From an uncultured cyanobacterium (GTDB lineage: Bacteria > Cyanobacteriota > Cyanobacteriia > Pseudanabaenales > Pseudanabaenaceae), in NCBI GenBank assembly GCA_903819605.1, contig CAIJEA010000572.1:1-7197 (forward strand): a stretch of DNA of 7,197 nucleotides, written 5' to 3'. The translations under genes and the position numbers were made by a program. Below, piece by piece: positions 4,622 through 7,197 of the stretch; the stretch's first letter is position 1, and every line of letters starts with the position of its first letter. Below the pieces are notes generated by a model. The model worked only from the letters and a program-made list of their open reading frames with translations, searched no databases and was not told the origin of the DNA.

Positions 4622-5374
4622 ATGCAAATACTAACTGTCGTCTCCTTGTCTGGTGGTCAAGGCAAAACGACAACAAGTTTCTTTTTAGGCTTGACCTTAG
4701 CTAGTCTAGGCTTCAAGACACTTTGGATTGATGGCGATCCACAGCATAACCTCTCACTGTACGGACGATCACCCCATCAAAACGATGAACCAACCCTACT
4801 AGAGTGCATTACTGGACAAGTCCAACCCACCGATGCTATTTACCCGACCGACTGGGAAAACCTCTCGATTATGCCTAGCGATCGCGCCTTAGAGCAGTCT
4901 CAAACTCACCTTGCTAACGTGACAATGGGTGAACTATTGCTAAAAAAGCGGCTTAAAAATCTTGACTTCGATTACTGCATCATCGACTCGCCACCACAGC
5001 GATCGCAGTTATGCGTGACCTGTATTTGTGCCGCCGACAAGCTAATTATCCCAGCAGAGGCAAACAGTAAAGGCTTAGCTTGCTTGCAAAGTACTCTTGA
5101 AACTATTGATGAGCTATCCGAAAACATGGCTTTTCAAGGTGAAATCATCGCAATTGTGCCTTTTCGCGACACTATCCGAGGTCTGAATCGCACAAGAACC
5201 AGTCGCGACGCAATCGCCTACTTTGAGCAGATTTGTCAAGAGCGCGGTATTGCCATTACCCCGTCAATTGTCGATAGCGAGAAATATAAGCAGGCGATCG
5301 ACCGTGCCGAATATTTGCCCACTGAACTAAATAGCCCCTTTAACAAATTAATCGAATTAGCAGGTGTTGTATGA
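4622..5374 (+). CDS. parA: ParA-like partition ATPase with variant Walker A
   Basis: This 250-residue P-loop ATPase belongs to the ParA/MinD group, which forms ATP-dependent dimers on the nucleoid and positions plasmids or protein complexes. Walker A is LSGGQGKTTT (9-18). Walker A' is TLWIDGDPQHN (33-43), close to the usual IDLDPQ-N. Walker B is FDYCIIDSPP (116-125) with D122. There is no N-terminal helix-turn-helix, so it resembles the short ParA (type Ib) and Soj forms. The signature lysine expected in KGGxGKTT is replaced by Ser10, while the catalytic P-loop Lys15 is kept. The stop overlaps the next gene's start by 4 bp (ATGA). It is preceded by a good promoter and an inverted repeat. Most likely it is a plasmid partition protein; an orphan ParA for another cargo is possible. 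Confidence 0.85.
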   Translation: MQILTVVSLSGGQGKTTTSFFLGLTLASLGFKTLWIDGDPQHNLSLYGRSPHQNDEPTLLECITGQVQPTDAIYPTDWENLSIMPSDRALEQSQTHLANVTMGELLLKKRLKNLDFDYCIIDSPPQRSQLCVTCICAADKLIIPAEANSKGLACLQSTLETIDELSENMAFQGEIIAIVPFRDTIRGLNRTRTSRDAIAYFEQICQERGIAITPSIVDSEKYKQAIDRAEYLPTELNSPFNKLIELAGVV

Positions 5375-5730
5375 GTGAACCAATAATGCAAAAAATCGCC
5401 ATCTCTAATCGCCCAAAAGTAAATCGCGATTCCAGTGTTAAAGCGGCGATCGCACCAACCACCACAACTACCCCGACAACAAGCCCCAACGAACTAGAGA
5501 AAAAAACGGTTCGCATTTCTAGTGAAGCGATCGCCTACTACGCACAGCTTAAAAACACCAACAAAATCACCCTCGATGGGATGCTCGAAGCGATCGCCAT
5601 TTACTCAAAACAACATCCCGAAATTGAACAAGAGCTAATTGCGATCGGGAAGCAAGTCCTAAAAATCCGTCAGGAATCCGCCAATACTGCTAGAGCTACA
5701 ACTATGTACGAGAAATATAAACAGGCTTAA
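5371..5730 (+). CDS. ParA partner: small RHH-like centromere-binding protein (putative ParB analogue)
   Basis: The 119-residue protein has a basic, Thr/Pro-rich flexible N-terminus (about 1-43). Next comes KKTVRISSEAIAYYAQLK (44-61) and TLDGMLEAIAIYSKQ, a strand-helix-helix order typical of RHH proteins. A charged helical tail follows (PEIEQELIAIGKQVLKIRQE). In type Ib plasmid partition systems, a small RHH protein takes the place of ParB: it binds the centromere, and its flexible N-terminus stimulates ParA. Position right after parA with a 4-bp overlap, size and layout all fit that role. A weak AGGTG (5362-5366) lies 4 nt before the ATG. Three HIP1 sites lie in this short gene. Sequence similarity to a named family is not evident to me, so the function rests on context and predicted fold. 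Confidence 0.65.
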   Translation: MSEPIMQKIAISNRPKVNRDSSVKAAIAPTTTTTPTTSPNELEKKTVRISSEAIAYYAQLKNTNKITLDGMLEAIAIYSKQHPEIEQELIAIGKQVLKIRQESANTARATTMYEKYKQA

Positions 5731-5780
5731 ATATCAAACTCGCGATTGGCAATTTATAAAAGAGGGTGCTTTTGTACATA

Positions 5781-5823
5781 CAAGGAAGTGAGTACTTTGC
5801 GTCCAAAGTAAATCACTTCCTTG
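5781..5823. terminator. Long near-perfect hairpin after the parA operon
   Basis: Left arm caaggaagtgagtactttg (5781-5799) pairs with the right arm at 5804-5823 across a 4-nt loop (cgtc). Pairing is complete except for one internal mismatch (one base opposite two). The 18-bp paired arm is followed on the plus strand only by the weak tail tttatcg. It may end parA-operon transcription or protect the message. Its length and position 50 bp after the partner gene also suit a centromere (parS) or other protein site. Confidence 0.6.
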
Positions 5824-5892
5824 TTTATCGCTTGTATTTATTCTAGGACTAGGCTAAGTTAAGCAAGATCCAACCATTGAAATTTTATAAAA

Positions 5893-6219
5893 ATGAAGGC
5901 TTCAACTAAGTTTCTATTTCTTCTTGGAATCACTATTTCCGCCTTAATATCTTCTTGTAAAGCTGGTACAGGATCTCTACCTACTAATCAACCGACACAG
6001 CCTATTCAACCTATTCAGCAAATAGAGAAAGCTAAAACAGTTGCTGCGGAAGTTGTTGTCACAGTTATGTTAGGAGATGCAGGATATCAAATTTCTGTTG
6101 ATTGTCGTGATGGGAAAGCACAACCTCTAGATCCAAAAATGCCTGAAGCGCAGTTAAAAGAGTTTGAAATCAAGAAACCTTCAATTGTTGCAGATGCTTG
6201 TCCTAATCGACCTAAATAA
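5893..6219 (+). CDS. Small predicted lipoprotein, hypothetical
   Basis: The 108-residue product starts with a clear lipoprotein signal: K2 and K6, a hydrophobic core FLFLLGITISALI (7-19), and the lipobox ISSC with Cys22 as the lipidated residue. After cleavage comes a Pro/Gln-rich spacer with QPIQPIQ-like repeats (about 33-43). A small domain (about 50-108) follows, containing two cysteines, C71 (ISVDCRDG) and C103 (ADACPNRP), which could pair outside the cytoplasm. The family is unknown to me. Lys23 just after Cys22 is an uncommon +2 residue but is not the Asp that signals inner-membrane retention in enterobacteria. The ribosome site is weak. It lies 163 bp after the partition cassette, separated from it by a long hairpin, so it is probably a separate transcription unit. 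It contains no HIP1 site, unlike the preceding gene. Confidence 0.7.
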   Translation: MKASTKFLFLLGITISALISSCKAGTGSLPTNQPTQPIQPIQQIEKAKTVAAEVVVTVMLGDAGYQISVDCRDGKAQPLDPKMPEAQLKEFEIKKPSIVADACPNRPK

Positions 6220-6485
6220 CTCTTTCAAATGTTGTGGTTCGAGTAGCAACGGAATCGTAACCACCGTTTAGCTGTTCAGGTTTGTGAACGGTCTGTCTGG
6301 GACAAAGGCAACCCAATTTTTTCCCATAAAGCAGTTCGCTCTTATTGCTAACTTTCAGAGCTTTGGTGTCAGTTTTTGCCAGTTTCAGCTTTGCTTTAAT
6401 TTTTTTAAAAATGCCCCTCTACCCCGAACCCATTTGAGATCGCTTGAGTTGAAATTCTGCCATGCGATCGCAACAGCAAACAAAA
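6220..6485. other. Intergenic region without a supportable gene
   Basis: A hairpin at 6234-6264 (gtggttcga with tcgtaaccac, one bulged base, 12-nt loop) could end transcription of the lipoprotein gene but has no T tract. A HIP1 site lies at 6464-6471. Frames open here on either strand lack convincing starts and protein-like composition. The FinO-like remnant begins at 6486 on the opposite strand. Confidence 0.45.
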
Positions 6486-6779
6486 CTAAACCGCCGCTAC
6501 TTCCGTCGGCTTCTTCTCAAACACCTGAATGTTTGGCTCATCTAGCACAAAGCCTTGATCGGTAGGATTGCCAAGCTTACCCGCGATCGCCGCTACCCAT
6601 TGGGGATAATTAGCCTGAGCATCCTGAAGTTTTTTGAATACCTTCGGTTTGACAGTGGCAGTGAATAGGCAATCGCCACATTCAATATGAAAAGTTACCC
6701 ACCCATTTTTGTCTGTCGAGGCGATCGCGCGTAACTAATTGATTTTGATGGTTACTTCTAACTTGCCTTGTGCGGTCAT
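6486..6779 (-). pseudogene. Small FinO-like cyanobacterial protein gene with an in-frame TAG
   Basis: From ATG at 6779, a 98-codon frame runs to TAG at 6486-6488, interrupted only at codon 15 by TAG (6735-6737). The product reads MTAQGKLEVTIKIN, stop, then NGWVTFHIECGDCLF, TVKPKVFKKLQDAQANYPQW, VAAIAGKLG, and IQVFEKKPTE. This layout recalls short cyanobacterial proteins annotated as fertility inhibition FinO-like, which often have KLE-TIKIN, KVWKKL, NYPQWVAAI and FE-KP motifs. That match is from memory, not a search. The rest of the frame is undamaged, so a single base change such as CAG to TAG would explain the stop. No in-frame ATG or GTG lies soon after the stop. It could be a recent pseudogene, a suppressed stop or a sequencing error. 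Expected role would be RNA binding, which is unproven for this family. Confidence 0.65.
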
Positions 6780-6886
6780 AATTCTGCAAAAATGCTTATC
6801 TTCAGTATCTTTATTTTACAAAGCTTTGCTTTAACGGTATAGCAAGTATAGGCTGGAATTTGTGGAATAAAGTCAGAGGTAGTGTG

Positions 6887-7197
6887 ATGGCTTCGCGGTT
6901 CTACTCGGTTGCGATCGTTTTGATGACTGGTGTTTTGGGCTTAGTTTTACCGCCAAACTTACCTTTTGTTACTGCTCAGGCTCAGACTACGCAAGATCGT
7001 AAAGCTGAAGCTGATCGGCTGTTAAATTTAGGAATTCAACAATACAATCTAAGTCAATTTGAAGCAGCAATGCAGTCATGGCAGCAAGCTTTGACTATTT
7101 ATCGAGAAATTAAAGACCGTCAAAGTGAAGGCAAAGCGCTTGGTAATCTGGGTGTCGCATATAATTCCCTCGGACAATATGACAAAGCCATCGACTC
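6887..7197 (+). CDS. N-terminal part of a secreted TPR-repeat protein (runs off the window)
   Basis: The visible 103 codons begin with a signal peptide: R4, a hydrophobic core VAIVLMTGVLGLVLPP (about 8-23), and a likely cleavage after AQA (about residues 33-35). A tetratricopeptide region follows: LLNLGIQQYNLSQFEAAMQS, WQQALTIYREIKDRQSEGKA, LGNLGVAYNSLGQYDKAID. The repeat style, with REIKDR and GNLG-AY-SLGQYDKAI, is typical of cyanobacterial TPR proteins. Many of those end in a CHAT peptidase-like domain, but that part lies outside the window and cannot be confirmed. The ATG at 6887 has AGAGGT (6875-6880) 6 nt upstream. No convincing promoter is identified; TATAGG at 6847-6852 is the best -10-like element. 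A 10-bp palindrome CAAAGCTTTG lies at 6819-6828. It is likely unrelated to the partition genes. Confidence 0.85.
   Translation, partial: MASRFYSVAIVLMTGVLGLVLPPNLPFVTAQAQTTQDRKAEADRLLNLGIQQYNLSQFEAAMQSWQQALTIYREIKDRQSEGKALGNLGVAYNSLGQYDKAID

Larger units (their letters stand above)
499..6728. repeat. Dispersed HIP1 octamers (GCGATCGC), 17 copies
   Basis: Copies start at 499, 793, 819, 1804, 1876, 2049, 2182, 2930, 3312, 4878, 4999, 5446, 5527, 5590, 6464, 6583 and 6721. This density is a hallmark of many cyanobacterial genomes and their long-resident plasmids. None lies in 1-498 or between 3320 and 4877. Confidence 0.9.

Noticed and set aside
6212..6420. A minus-strand frame open for about 65 codons overlapping the end of the lipoprotein gene
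   Set aside because: It has no start codon or recognisable motif and is bounded by stops. The Lys-rich reading comes from A/T runs. A transposase remnant was considered but no motif supports it.
6284..6565. A 93-codon plus-strand open frame with ATG
   Set aside because: Composition is not protein-like and it has no visible ribosome site. Its last part runs antisense to the more convincing FinO-like frame on the minus strand.
1..7197. tRNA, rRNA, riboswitch, insertion sequence or replication origin with iterons
   Set aside because: No cloverleaf or conserved rRNA segment, no transposase with terminal inverted repeats and no iteron series could be recognised by eye. Hairpins seen are listed on their own.

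Overview
The window looks cyanobacterial. The octamer GCGATCGC (HIP1) occurs 17 times in about 7.2 kb. The gene content agrees: a Uma2-family nuclease, a TPR protein with a signal peptide, and a short protein like those annotated FinO-like in cyanobacteria. The mix of plasmid-type and chromosome-type genes suggests either a plasmid or an integrated plasmid-like element. The sequence alone does not decide between them.

Layout. Positions 1-482 (minus strand) hold a broken, mosaic remnant of a conserved cyanobacterial protein. It overlaps by 8 bp the 3' end of a small ribbon-helix-helix (RHH) regulator gene (475-687, minus). A divergent intergenic region (688-859) has tandem TAGCTACA sites and a perfect 13-bp inverted repeat built on HIP1. 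On the plus strand follow three tightly overlapping small genes: 860-1132, 1129-1272 (47 codons, easily missed) and 1259-1573 (one membrane segment). They end at a strong intrinsic terminator, yet only 14 nt later an FtsK/SpoIIIE-type DNA-pumping ATPase begins (1645-3312). It has an N-terminal membrane region and a C-terminal winged-helix-like domain.

From 3357 to 4396 the minus strand is a decayed defence locus. It holds the first 33 codons of a type I restriction-modification methylase (HsdM), an unrecognised 40-codon remnant, an intact Uma2-family nuclease gene, and the first 46 codons of a DUF1156 DNA methylase. Both methylase starts are recognisable from sequence but too short for ordinary gene calling. 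No complete HIP1 site lies between 3320 and 4877.

Divergently, 4622-5730 is a ParA-like ATPase gene overlapping by 4 bp a small RHH-like protein gene, a typical partition cassette. It has a good sigma-70 promoter, an inverted repeat next to it, and a long hairpin downstream. Next come a small predicted lipoprotein (5893-6219), a FinO-like gene on the minus strand interrupted by an in-frame TAG (6486-6779), and the 5' end of a TPR protein (6887 to the window end).

How the parts may fit (inference): an RHH regulator, small accessory proteins, a membrane-anchored double-stranded DNA translocase and a ParA/RHH pair form a maintenance or transfer module. The translocase resembles in architecture the single-protein TraB transfer systems of Streptomyces plasmids, although no relaxase, replication protein or integrase is visible here. 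The methylase fragments, the mosaic pseudogene and the nonsense-interrupted gene show that the region is decaying.
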